In this document: positions 9,237 through 19,130 of the stretch, in pieces | Position numbering within the stretch: the first letter of the stretch is position 1 | How the letters are laid out: the number at the start of each line of letters is the position of its first letter | NCBI GenBank assembly: GCA_016712105.1 | Contig: JADJRU010000007.1 | Span: 132,182-196,181 of the forward strand | Source: Ahniella sp. | GTDB taxonomy: Bacteria > Pseudomonadota > Gammaproteobacteria > Xanthomonadales > Ahniellaceae | Reading direction: 5' to 3' | DNA: 64,000 nucleotides | Notes under the pieces: generated by a model | What the model was told of the DNA's origin: nothing | What the model saw: only the letters and a program-made list of their open reading frames with translations | The model's database searches: none | Program-made: the position numbers and the translations under genes

Positions 9237-10005
9237 GTTTGCGCACACTCACTTCTCCAGCTTCGAATGCTCGCACAGTCATGCCCTGATCCACGAGCAA
9301 TCGACCCGATTCGTCGACACCCGATGCCACACCTTCCACGTCGCCGACCCGGACGCGGGAGCCATTCAAGGCATCCAGCGCCGCAAACCGGGACAGGAAA
9401 GGTATAAAACCCAGTGCATCGAAGGTCTGCAGGTCGGCCAACAAAGTCTTCAGCAGTGTTCCTGCCCAGGCTGAACGATCACCGGCCAGTCCGAGTTCGC
9501 GCAGATCGACCACGGCTTGACCGGCAGCGGCACGCGCCGAGTCTCCGAGCCGCACGTTCAGTCCGAACCCGATCACGACACGACAATGCCGAACCGACGG
9601 CGGCAGCAGTTCAATCAGGATTCCGCCAAGTTTTCGCCCATCAACCTGCAGGTCATTTGGCCACTTCAGCGTGACCGGCGCACCCAGATCGCGAAGGGAT
9701 TCGGCCAGAGACACCCCCACCGCCAGGCTCAGCCCACTGAGATCACGCAAAGCGCGGTTCAATCGGACGCTGACCGACACCAACAAGGATCCGCCAGCGT
9801 CGGATTGCCAGCTGCGATCAAATCGACCGCGGCCCGCTGATTGGTGTTCAGCCAGCAGCACGAAGGTGCTCGCATCGGGATCTCCGCGACGCAGCAGATC
9901 CTGGTTCGTCGAGCCTGTGTGCTCGACGACTGCCAGTTCGAGGGCAGGCACATCGGTGAGCGCGGCCCGGATCAGGGCCACATCCAGAGCAGGTTCGGAG
10001 AGCAT
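9229..10005 (-). CDS. birA: Biotin--[acetyl-CoA carboxylase] ligase (monofunctional BirA)
   Basis: Activates biotin with ATP and attaches it to the biotin carboxyl carrier protein. From the ATG at 10003-10005 the protein has 258 residues. Visible motifs are EHTGSTNQDLLRRG (substrate entry), the biotinyl-AMP loop SAGRGRFDRSW (GRGRxxxxW), LTLKWPNDLQVDGRKLGGILIE (KWPND catalytic Lys and KxxGIL), and a C-terminal SH3-like domain. It lacks the N-terminal winged-helix domain of E. coli BirA, so it should be a ligase only and not a repressor. It lies upstream of and overlaps coaX. The start is supported by the homologous domain beginning close behind it. Confidence 0.92.
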   Translation of the reverse strand: MLSEPALDVALIRAALTDVPALELAVVEHTGSTNQDLLRRGDPDASTFVLLAEHQSAGRGRFDRSWQSDAGGSLLVSVSVRLNRALRDLSGLSLAVGVSLAESLRDLGAPVTLKWPNDLQVDGRKLGGILIELLPPSVRHCRVVIGFGLNVRLGDSARAAAGQAVVDLRELGLAGDRSAWAGTLLKTLLADLQTFDALGFIPFLSRFAALDALNGSRVRVGDVEGVASGVDESGRLLVDQGMTVRAFEAGEVSVRKHE

Positions 10006-10098
10006 GTGCGGATTCTCGCATGGGACAGGACCCGCCCGGTTTGCGCGGCTGGGCACAAGCGGGCAAGATGCCGCACTTTCCCAAGATTCCGATCCGCC

Positions 10099-11262
10099 AT
10101 GGCCAAGACGCCCCGCCCGCAAGCCCTCGCCACCCGCGCCATCCACGCCGGCCAGTTTCCGGATCCGTCGACCGGTGCGGTGATGACACCCATTTACGCC
10201 ACCTCGACGTACATCCAGAAAAGTCCGGGTGTTCATCAGGGCTTCGAGTATTCGCGCTCGCACAATCCAACCCGTTTTGCGTGGGAACGATGTGTGGCCG
10301 ATCTGGAAGGCGGGCAGCGTGGTTTTGCGTTTGCGTCCGGTCTGGCGGCCACATCGACGATCCTGGAGCTGCTGGATTCAGGCAGCCATGTGATCGCGAT
10401 GGATGATCTTTATGGCGGCACCTACCGCTTGTTCGAGCGCGTGCGCCGCCGCAGTGCCGGGCTGGACTTCAGCTTCATCGACCTCAACGATGGGGACGCG
10501 CTCAAGAAGGCACTGAAACCCAACACCAAGTTGATCTGGGTGGAAACCCCGACGAACCCGATGCTGAAGCTGGTCGACCTGACCAAGGTCTCGGCGTTCG
10601 CGAAGAAACATGGCCTGATCCTGGTGGTCGACAACACGTTCTGTTCGCCGGCCGTGCAGCGTCCGATCGAATACGGCGCGCACATCGTCATGCACTCGGC
10701 CACGAAATATCTGAACGGTCACTCCGACATGGTCGGTGGTGTCGCCGTCGTCGGTGATCACCCCGAATTGCTGGAGAAAATGGCGTTCCTGCAGAACGCC
10801 GTCGGCGCCGTACAGGGGCCGTTTGATTCGTTCCTTGCCCTCCGTGGCGTCAAGACACTGGCACTGCGTATGCGTGCCCATGGCGCCAACGCCATGGAAC
10901 TGGCGAAATGGCTGGAAGTTCACCCGCAGATTGAACGCTGTATCTATCCGGGTTTGAAGTCACACCCGCAACACGCGCTGGCAAAGCGCCAGATGGACAA
11001 CTTCGGCGGCATGATTTCGATCGTCGTGAAGGGTGGCCTGAAGAAGGCACGCCGCATGATGGAACGCTGCGAGTTGTTCGGCCTGGCCGAGTCGCTCGGC
11101 GGTGTGGAGAGCCTGATCAACCACCCGGCGATCATGACGCACGCATCGGTGCCCGCCGACAAGCGCAAGGCACTCGGTATCAGCGACGCGCTCGTGCGCC
11201 TCTCGGTTGGCATCGAAGACGTGTCCGACCTGCGTGCCGAGCTGGAACACGCCCTGGGCTGA
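10099..11262 (+). CDS. PLP-dependent trans-sulfuration enzyme (cystathionine gamma-synthase/lyase family)
   Basis: 387 residues of the Cys/Met-metabolism PLP family. Motifs: QALATRAIHAGQFPDPSTGA at the N-terminus, YSRSHNPTRFAWE, the cofactor-stacking DDLYGGTYRLF, the PLP-pocket Asp in ILVVDNTFCSP, the Schiff-base Lys in HSATKYLNGHSDMVGG, and the C-terminal SLGGVESLINHPAIMTHAS. It could make cystathionine from an activated homoserine (MetB), use sulfide (MetZ), or cleave cystathionine; the motifs do not decide between these. Start ATG at 10099 (MAKTPRPQAL). It is divergent from birA and three bases upstream of the PaiB-like gene. Confidence 0.88.
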   Translation: MAKTPRPQALATRAIHAGQFPDPSTGAVMTPIYATSTYIQKSPGVHQGFEYSRSHNPTRFAWERCVADLEGGQRGFAFASGLAATSTILELLDSGSHVIAMDDLYGGTYRLFERVRRRSAGLDFSFIDLNDGDALKKALKPNTKLIWVETPTNPMLKLVDLTKVSAFAKKHGLILVVDNTFCSPAVQRPIEYGAHIVMHSATKYLNGHSDMVGGVAVVGDHPELLEKMAFLQNAVGAVQGPFDSFLALRGVKTLALRMRAHGANAMELAKWLEVHPQIERCIYPGLKSHPQHALAKRQMDNFGGMISIVVKGGLKKARRMMERCELFGLAESLGGVESLINHPAIMTHASVPADKRKALGISDALVRLSVGIEDVSDLRAELEHALG

Positions 11263-11264
11263 CG

Positions 11265-11900
11265 GTGTATCTGCCGCGCCACTTCGAGGAAACGGATCGC
11301 GGGCGACTTCGCGAACTGGTCGTCCGGAATCCTCTGGTGCACATCGTGCAGGCGGTGGACGGCACCCTTCAGGCGAACCCCGTGCCGATGCTGCTGGTCG
11401 ACGATGCCGATGGCACCTGGCGGCTCCAGGGCCACGTCGCGCGCGCGAATCCGATGTGGCGTGCAGAAGTTCCGGTCCTCGCCATCATCGCCGGACCCGA
11501 CCAGTACATCAGCCCGTCCTGGTATGCGACCAAGGCCGAACACGGCCGTGTAGTGCCCACCTGGAACTACGCCACGTGGCACGCGCATGGTCAACTGACG
11601 GCATTCGAAAGCCGCGAATGGCTGCTCGATCTGCTGCATCGATTGACCACGACGCACGAATCCCGCCTGCCCAAACCCTGGGCAATCGACGATGCGCCTA
11701 CCGATTACATCGATGGCTTACTGAACGCGATTGTCGGCATCGAGATCAGGATCGAGCGAATCGAAGCCAAGTTCAAGCTCAGCCAGAATCACCCGGCGGC
11801 CAATCGGCAGGGTGTTCTCGATGGATTGGCCGGTGGCGGCGAGGACGATGGTGGCGCCTTGCGACACCAGATGGCGTCCGTCGTCGACCCGCCCGTCTGA
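11265..11900 (+). CDS. FMN-binding negative transcriptional regulator, PaiB family
   Basis: 211 residues of the PaiB/flavin-reductase-like split-barrel family. The start (MYLPRHFEETDRGRLRELV), the central segment ANPMWRAEVPVLAIIAGPDQYISPSWY, and VPTWNYATWHAHG are diagnostic. The C-terminal QNHPAANRQGVLDGLAG also fits the family. In Bacillus, PaiB represses sporulation and protease genes; most members act as flavin-binding proteins of unclear role. A GTG start is used, three bases behind the stop of the preceding gene, so it is likely co-transcribed with the transsulfuration enzyme. Confidence 0.88.
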   Translation: MYLPRHFEETDRGRLRELVVRNPLVHIVQAVDGTLQANPVPMLLVDDADGTWRLQGHVARANPMWRAEVPVLAIIAGPDQYISPSWYATKAEHGRVVPTWNYATWHAHGQLTAFESREWLLDLLHRLTTTHESRLPKPWAIDDAPTDYIDGLLNAIVGIEIRIERIEAKFKLSQNHPAANRQGVLDGLAGGGEDDGGALRHQMASVVDPPV

Positions 11901-12124
11901 TCGGCGCCGTACATTAAAACGAGTTCATCCATCGCCATCGAGGCACTTCGGAATGGCGATTGAATCGCCATATCGCATTGATTGATTGGATATTTTTCCG
12001 GGCGCTGCCGAGATGGATCGTTTCGACTCTTGGTGCGTCTGCGTGCCAAGACATCCCGAACACATGCATATGTGATCTGATTGAGTCACAGTTCACAGAA
12101 TTGGCGGGCTTAAAGGGGAACAGG

Positions 12125-15100
12125 GTGAATAATCGATTCGTACGGGCAATGACCGCATTTGCGGCGTTGATGGTCTTCAGTGTCGGCGCGTGGGCGCAAG
12201 ACGTTCTGTGGCGGGATATCCTGCAGAACGCTTCGGAGACGACCAACGCTCGTCACACCGCCTTGCTGGACAACGGCGACATCATCGTCGGCGGTTTGAA
12301 TGGCGCCAGTTCGGCCACTCGTGACTTCATGGTCTATCGCATCCGCGGCAGCGACGGTGTCGTGGTCTGGTCGCGCCGCCTCGACGGAGGCGGTACCGGC
12401 GAAACCGTCAATGACCTGATCGCCGATCCGGTCACGGGGATGTGTATTTCTGCGGACGTTCGACCGTGACGGGCCAGCAACTCAACTGGTATGTGATGAA
12501 GTTGAATGGCAGCAACGGCAGCAACGGCTGGGCCGGCGCACACACCTACAATCACACTCAGAACGGTAATGACGAGCCCCGTGCATTGAGCTTTGTGCAG
12601 GATGGCGCAGCGCGCAATATCGTGGTCGTCGGGCAGATCACGACAACACTTGGCAACGGCGGGCGAGTAGTCAAGCTGAACGCTTCCACGGGCGCCTTGA
12701 TGTGGCAATCGAACCAGGAGAGCGCGTTTCAGGAATATTCGAACGTCTTCACCAGCGCGGACGGCGACATCTTCGCAGTCGGATACACCAACGGCTTCAA
12801 CGGAGCGTTGGCCACTAAATATAACGTCGGCGGTACGCAGGTATGGTCGGTCACTTCGGTTGGACCAGGCGCTGCAAGTTTCACGAACTGGGGAAATGGC
12901 CGCATCGATGCGGCTTCGGGCGATCTGATCGTTTCGGGTTTGGCGCAGGGAAGCGGAAACAACAACGACATCGCAGTTGCCCGATTCCGCGACACCGATG
13001 GGGTCCGGCTCTGGCAGACCCTGATCAACAGCCCGATCAACGGGTCCGATAACGGCAATGCCATTGACGTCGACACCACGCACGCCTACATCGGCACCGG
13101 ATCCTACGCGTCGGCCGCTTCCGCGACTGACATCTTCCTGGCACGACTCAATCTCAGCAATGGTTTGTATGACGCAGGCAATGGCGGCTGGACCGCAACC
13201 TTTACCGGAGATGACGCTACAACGTTCGAGTCGTTGTCGAACCTGCGGGTCGTTGGCGGCACCGTCTATGCCGCCGGTTCGACGCGCTTCCCTTACGCCC
13301 GCGGGCCGCACGCTGACCACGTTGAAGTTGAACGCCGTGACAGGCGTCGTGATCAATCGGACTGATTTCCGTGATCGACTCGGCGCCCAGTTGGTTGGCT
13401 TCAAGGCCATGCAGGTTGCCAGCAATGGCGACATGTTCATAGCGGGCGACAGCGCGGTCTCGACAGGTTTTGCCGAAATCGGCCGCTTCGGCTCCGCCGG
13501 CGCCACTTCGGACGCCAACCTGAGCGCACTCAGCATCAGCGCTGGCACTTTGGCGCCGGCGTTTTCAGCAGGCCAGCAGAGTTACACGGCCAGTGTCGGC
13601 AATGGCGTCACACAAATGACGGTGACACCGACCGTGGCTCAATCCGGCGCGACGGTGAGGGTGAATGGCACCTTGGTGACGTCCGGCACCGCCAGCGCAG
13701 CGATCAACCTGATCACGGGGCTCAACGACATCAGCGTCGTAGTGACGGCGCAGGATGGCGTGACCACCAAGAGTTATCTGATTACCGTGACGCGCGATGT
13801 TTGCCCGACGTGTCCGGCACCCTGGGTGTCGGTTGAGGCGGTCGGCACAGTCGATGCACCCTTTGTGTCGATGGCGCGCAACAGCAGCGACCAGGTCTTC
13901 GGAATCTGGATCAAGGGCAGCCAGGCGAACGCGGAATACAAGCTCATCCGGTATGACAATCCGGGGCCAAGTGCGACCTGGACAACAGTCGGCAGTTTCA
14001 CGCGGGCGCAGATTCCGACCGTGGACACCGTCAGTGGCCAGGTATCTCTGGCGATCGACGGCACGGGTCGCTTTCATGTCGCGCTACGAGGATCGATTGG
14101 CAGCGGCTCAACCAGCGAACGTGGCGTCTGGTACGCAACCAGCCCCACTGGCGCGAGCGGCAGCTGGTCCTTTACCAAGCTCGAGACCTTTACCGATCCG
14201 AACGGTTTCAAGAATACGGCGGACGCGCAGATCAAGACCGACCCAAGCAACCGACCGCATATCGTGTACGTGTATTCCGACGCGAATGGCGCCCGCATCG
14301 AGAAATTGCGCCTGCTCAGCTTCAATGGCACGGCATGGGCGGGCACTGATGTCTATTCCAACACAGGCAGCAACGAGGTCAGCGACCCGGATCTCGATAT
14401 CGATTCGGCCGGCAGGATCCATATCGTGTTCGAGGCGGAAACCAACGGAGCCGGCACCGACGGCAGCCTGATGTACGTCAACAATGTGTCCGGCGCTTTT
14501 CCGGCGCCGACGGTTCTGGCCGCGGGAGCGACCAGTCAGGATCAGGGTCGTTCGATCAGCATGTTGCTGGACGCTGCCGACAAGGTTCATGTCGTTCGCA
14601 GCAACTACCTGAATCAACTGTTCTATCACCACAATGTCGGCGGCTCGTTTACGTCAACGCAGATCAACGGCAACCTCGTCGGTCGTGTCGAGGCGGATTC
14701 GCTCAGTCTCAACGACTTCGGGGATCTGTTTCTGGCGCACTTCGACACCACGCGCGTGGAGCTTCGTTATGCCTATCTGCCCGGCGCCACCGGCAGCAGT
14801 TGGTTCACCGGCTTGCTCTATCGCGGCAATGCAGCCACTGCCAATGTTTTTGCGGGGGCGCTGACCAACTACCGTTATGGGCTGGCGCTTTTCGATCACA
14901 GGCCGACCGGACCGAGCGGCAATCAGCAACTCTGGGCCGCCACGCAGGAAATGCCACGACCTGAGATCGTGGTCGAGCAACCCGCAGGCACCGATATTGC
15001 CGATGGCGGCAGCAAGAGCTTCGGCAACGTCAATCTCGGGCAACACCAGCCTGACGTTCACGATCCGGAACACCGGTCAGGCAGCGCTCAGCGTCGGAGC

Positions 15101-18100
15101 AATCAACATTGATGGCGCACAATCGACCGAATTCGTGGTGACCACGCCGCCGTCGAGTTCGGTTGCGGCGGGCAGCAACACAACGTTTGTGCTTCGCTTC
15201 ACGCCCACCGCGACGGGAACGCGCAACGCCGCGATCCATATCGTCAACGGCGATACCAACGAGAATCCCTTCGACATCTCGGTCAGCGGGGTCGGCATCA
15301 ATACTGCCCCGACCATCACCGCATCCGGAGCGTTGGCGCGGCAGGCCGGCAGCACGGCTGGTGCTGCGACCGTCGCAACCGTGGCCGACGCCGAAAGTGC
15401 TGCCGGGAGTCTGACCGTCACGGCAACGACAGTGCCCAGTGGCATCAGCGTCACCAGCATCACCAACACCAGCGGTACCGTCTCGGCAGTCGTCAACGCC
15501 AGTTGTTCGGCAAGCACGGGCGCCAATACCGTTGTGTTCCGGGTTACTGATCCGTTTGCTCTCACCAACACCGCCAATCTGACGGTCAACGTCAGCGCGA
15601 ATACGGCGCCGGCTCTGGCTTACACCAATCAGTCGGCGACACCGGGTGGCAGTCTGAGCGTGACGCCGAGTGTCGCCCCGAGCGATACCGGCAGTGTCAC
15701 CAGCGTCAGCGTGCAGAGTGCCGGCACCTATACCGGAACGATCAGCGTGAATTCCGCCGGCGTCGTGTCCTTGTCGAACATCGCACCCTCCGGCAATCAC
15801 ACGATCACCATCCGCGCGACCGACAATTGCGGCGTCAACACGGACGCCAGCTTCGTCCTCGCCGTGAACTCGGTTCCGGTGGTCACTCCAGCAACAGGGC
15901 TGACACGCCAGCAGGGAAGCCCGGCGGGCAACGCAGTTCTTGGCACCGTGTTTGATCAGGAGACCGCTGCGGGTTCGATCACCACTTCGCTCGTTGGGGT
16001 ACCTGCCGGTCTGTCTGTCGGCACGCTCAGCAACGTCAACGGCTCTATCAGCGCCAATCTGGCGGCTGCATGCACCGCAACGCTTGGGGCAAACAGCTTC
16101 AGCCTGTCGGCGACCGATGGTGCCGGCAGCACCAGCAATGCCAGCGTCGTCGTTCAGGTCAGCGCCAACAGCGCGCCAACACTGGCGTACGGGAGTCAGA
16201 TCGTCGCGCCAGGTGCGAGTCTCGCGATCACACCCGCCACCGCATTGGCCGATAACGGCAGCGTCGGCGTCGTGATCTCGAACCAGGGGACTTACACCGG
16301 GACGATCTCGATCGACGCAGCGGGTCTGATCAGCATCAGTAATGCCGCGCCAGCCGGTGCCCACACCATCACGGTGCGTGCCACGGACAACTGCGGCGCG
16401 CAGACCGACGCGAGTTTTGAGCTGCTGGTCAACACGCCGCCCACCATCACCGCGGCTGCCCCCAGCGTGCGCCAAGGTAGCCCGCCAAGCGCACAGGCTC
16501 TTGCCACGGTCGCCGACGGCGAATCGGCCGCTTCGGCACTCAACGTGACTGCAACGCTGGTTCCCGCCGGTCTGACTTTGGGGTCGATCAGCAATACCAA
16601 CGGCAACATTGCGGCGCCGCTCAGTGCATCCTGTGGCGCAAGCGTAGGCACCAACGTGGTCACGCTTCAGGTAAGCGACGGTCGGCAGAGCAACAGCACA
16701 AGCATGAATGTCGACGTGCTCGCGAACACCGCGCCTTCGTTCTCCTACGCCGATCAGTCCTCGTTGTTGAATGCGGCATTGACCGTAACGCCCAGTGTTG
16801 CGCTCACCGATAACGGCAACATTGCCGGTGTGGTGGTTCAGAACGCCGGAACCTATACCGGCACCATCAGCGTCGACAGTGCCGGGTTGGTATCACTCTC
16901 GAATGTTGCACCTTCCGGCAGCCATACGATCACGATTCGGGCTACGGACAACTGTGGCATCAGCACCGACAGCAGTTTCACGCTGGCGGTCAACGCGGCA
17001 CCGACCGTGAACGCGGCTGTGGGTTTGACGCGGCAGCAGGGAAGCCCGGCCAGCGTCAGCACCTTGGGGACTGTTGCCGACCTGGAGACCGCAGCCGCCA
17101 ATTTGGTCGTGGCCACGAGCGGAGTGCCGAGCGGGCTCAATATCGGCACGCTGACGAACAACAATGGCACGATCTCAGCGCTGCTCGACGCTGGCTGCAG
17201 TGCAACGGTCGGTGCCAACAGCTTCGTACTGACTGCAACCGATGCGGCCGGAACGAGCTCGCCGGCGAACGTCGGTGTCCAGGTTGTGGCGAACAGCTTC
17301 CCCAGTCTCGCTTACCCGAACCGAATCGTCGCGCCGGGCGGCAGTCTCGTGATCACGCCAAGCGTGGCGCTGACCGACAACGGAAGTACCACCGTGTCCG
17401 TGCTGAATGCCGGTACCTACACAGGCACGATCGCCGTCGATGCCTCGGGTGTGGTCAGCATCAGCAATGCTGCACCGGCTGGCGCCCACAACATCACGAT
17501 TCGCGCGACCGACAATTGCGGTGCCAATACCGATGTCCAGTTCGAATTGTTGGTCAATACACCGCCGACGATCACCGCCGCGACGCCCAGCCTGCGTCAG
17601 GGCAGTGCGAACGCATTGACCACACTGGCGAGTGTTGCCGACGGTGAGTCGGCCGCGGGGACATTGAGTGTGAACGCCACATCGGTCGCGAGCGGACTCA
17701 ATCTGTCGGCGCTGGCCAACAACAACGGCACAGTGCAGGCCCAGATGAGTGCCAGCTGCAGTGCAAGGCTCGGCGCCAACCCGGTTCATCTGACCGTCAG
17801 TGACGGTCGCCAGGGTAATGAGCTCGATGTCAGCGTTGACGTGCTCCCCAATACGGAACCCACAGTGTCATACACCACGGCCACACTTGGATTGAACGGC
17901 AGCACGACCGTCATCCCCAGTGCCGCATTGGCGGACAATGGAAGTGTGTCGAGTGTCGTTCTGCAGTCAGTCGGCACCTACACCGGTCTGGCGAGTATCG
18001 ATACCCAAGGCCGGATCAACCTGGCCAATGCGTCGCCAGTGGGCACACATCGGCTTGCGGTGCGCCTGGTGGACAACTGCGGCCTGCCCGCCACGGTCGA

Positions 18101-19130
18101 GTTTGACGTGATCGTCAACCGCACATCGACCAGTCTGGCTTTGGGCTCCAGTCTGTCACCCAGCCGATTCGGGCAAACGGTGACACTGAGCGCGGAGTTG
18201 AGCGGGTTCGCACCGACCGGTGCCATCGAGTTCCTGGCCGATGATGCAGTGATCGGCACGGCTGCTCTGGTCGGCAGCGGCGATGTAGTCAGTGCGAGTC
18301 TGGTGACCAGCACGCTTTCGGTTGGCAACCCGGTGCTGAAGGCACGATACGCCGGCGATGGAAACAATGCGGCGAGCGAGTTCACTCTGTTCACCCAGCA
18401 GGTGTTGCCGGCGGCGACACGTTTGAACCTGGCATCTGACGCCAATCCGGGCACCACAGGCCCGCGTACGATCAGTGTCAGCTTGCAGGTCGAAGCCCCC
18501 GGAGGTGGTGTGCCCACAGGCTCAGTCAATCTGAGTTCGGGATCCAGCAACTGCGTGGCGACGCTTGTTGGCGGGACCGGAAGTTGTGCGCTCCAGTTCA
18601 CGACCAAGGGCTACAAGACCATCAATTCAACGTTTGTGCCCAACAACAGCAACCATCTCAGCAGTACCAGCAGCCTGGCGATCGTCATCACCGACAGCTC
18701 CAGCAGCAGCGATCTGCGCGTTCGCATCGGCAATGGTCAGGAGATCATCACTGCCGGCAGCACTCTGAACTATCAGGTGACGATCGACAATCTGGGGCCG
18801 GATGCCGCAGTGGGCCGGGTTCAGGTGCCGATATCGCCCAGTTTGATCGGAGCCAGCTTCCAGTGTTTGCGAGCCGGGCCAGCCCAGTGCGGCCCCGTGT
18901 CCGGCACAGGCAATATCGACACCGAGGTGAGCTTGGGCGCCGGCGGCGTGCTCGTCTACACGATCACGGCAAGTGCGCCGGTCAATCCGGAAGCACCGAT
19001 CACCCAATCGGCATCAATTGGGGTCATCGCACCGAACAGCGATCCGGTCTCCGCCAACAACACCGCCACCGACACCGACCCCATGGGTCTTTTCCTGAAT
19101 GGTCTCGAGGACGTCAACCCCAATGAGTAA
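12125..19130 (+). CDS. Very large secreted multi-domain repeat protein (2,334 aa when three frameshifts are corrected)
   Basis: GTG start preceded by AGGGGAACAG, then a signal peptide (MTAFAALMVFSVGAWAQD). Domains in order: a propeller-like segment with 'VKLNASTG' units (12.2-13.4 kb); a cadherin-like beta-sandwich (13.5-13.8 kb); a second propeller with internal repeats (13.8-14.9 kb); a choice-of-anchor D domain (15.0-15.3 kb); five copies of a ~560-bp repeat, each with GTYTGTIS and TIRATDNCG motifs (15.3-18.1 kb); two Ig-like domains (18.1-18.7 kb); and a DUF11 domain (18.7-19.1 kb). Frame breaks occur at the G runs 12436-12439 (one G missing), 13303-13305 and 15038-15040 (one G extra each). 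Correcting all three gives exactly 2,335 codons. Probably a surface adhesin or matrix protein. It overlaps the next gene by 8 bases. Confidence 0.75.

Noticed and set aside
15030..16475. 481-codon antisense frame within the giant repeat gene
   Set aside because: High-GC shadow of the repeat array. The sense strand carries clear domain repeats, and the antisense protein is Arg/Asp-rich without motifs.
15300..18110. Regularly spaced repeats that might suggest a CRISPR array
   Set aside because: The period is about 560 bp, it is in frame and encodes homologous protein domains. No short direct repeats with unique spacers exist in the window.
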